Part shown: one piece after another, positions 40,889 through 41,011 of the stretch
Layout: every line of letters begins with the position of its first letter
How positions within the stretch are numbered: position 1 is the stretch's first letter
DNA from: Clostridium cuniculi
Lineage (GTDB): Bacteria; Bacillota; Clostridia; Clostridiales; Clostridiaceae
Direction: 5' to 3'
Assembly: GCF_004353185.1 (NCBI RefSeq)
Contig: NZ_SMUS01000037.1
Location: 1 to 41,011 of the forward strand
DNA: 41,011 bases
Translations under genes and position numbers: made by a program
The notes under the pieces: generated by a model
The model's database searches: none
What the model was told of the DNA's origin: nothing
What the model saw: the letters and a program-made list of their open reading frames with translations, nothing else

Positions 40889-41011
40889 GCGTAAAAAATT
40901 AAGTGCCTAGATAGCATAGCATCCCATTGATAAAATTAAGTTAAATGATTATTAGTGGGAGGAAAACTATGTATAGAAAATTAGATAATGCTATTTGGGA
41001 AGAATATATCA
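40885..41011. repeat. Right arm of the 127-bp terminal inverted repeat
   Basis: Exact reverse complement of 1-127. It interrupts the AI-2E gene at about 40884, so this is the true edge of the repeated element. Confidence 0.9.
40969..41011 (+). CDS. 5' fragment of the repeated-element gene
   Basis: ATG 40969 with a GGGAGG site; 14 codons (MYRKLDN...) identical to the minus-strand fragment at 1-43. Probably a transposase, running off the window. Confidence 0.45.
   Translation, partial: MYRKLDNAIWEEYI

Overview
The window is a very AT-rich stretch of a large conjugative plasmid of the pCW3/Tcp type, so the host is most likely Clostridium perfringens or a close relative. The evidence is a full set of Tcp conjugation genes (tcpM-A-C-D-E-F-G-H plus a tcpI-position gene) in the known order, a ParM/ParR segregation module with an AT-rich parC, a LPQTG adhesin next to the transfer genes, a solitary dcm gene followed by mobile-element debris, and clostridial Shine-Dalgarno sites. 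Family assignments come from reading motifs, not from database searches.

Layout. 1-1423: inverted end repeat and the C-terminal part of an IS231/IS1151-like transposase. 1613-3681: an acidic hypothetical protein and a SWIM-finger amidoligase-like protein. 3734-4164: a compact locus with the organisation of a type I toxin-antitoxin (par/fst-like), then HU. 4539-6771: a five-gene operon including a DUF4417-like protein and a protein with a RecA-C-terminus-like domain. 7225-9490: a primase-like Rep with an apparent antisense-RNA/attenuator copy control. 9500-10183: a series of bidirectional hairpins. 10184-20959: the transfer operon. 20960-21333: probable oriT, with hairpins, a 30-bp palindrome and 12-bp iterons, followed by a double-domain TcpK-like protein. 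22012-24243: small, mostly unknown genes. 24323-29138: thioester/Cna_B adhesin and accessory small and surface proteins. 29306-31821: regulators, including an XRE protein and a LexA/CI-type XRE-S24 protein with a long coiled coil. 31850-36545: maintenance region (Dam-like methylase with a premature stop, parMRC, a DUF536-like protein, dcm). 36815-40888: broken genes and mobile remnants (a shattered gene, an Rpn/PDDEXK nuclease, a recA tail, a tnpB pseudogene, an AI-2E transporter cut by a repeated element). The last 127 bases are the exact reverse complement of the first 127.

How it works together. TcpK-like and TcpM would process oriT, and TcpA would couple DNA to the TcpC/D/E/F/H channel, with TcpG cutting peptidoglycan; the adhesin may help donor-recipient contact. 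Rep (with its countertranscript), parMRC and the toxin-antitoxin candidate give copy control, partition and post-segregational stability. Three promoters (upstream of a sigma-region-4-like protein, of the Dam-like gene and of dcm) share a triple TGAAAC repeat at a fixed distance from the -10 box, which points to an undescribed plasmid regulon.
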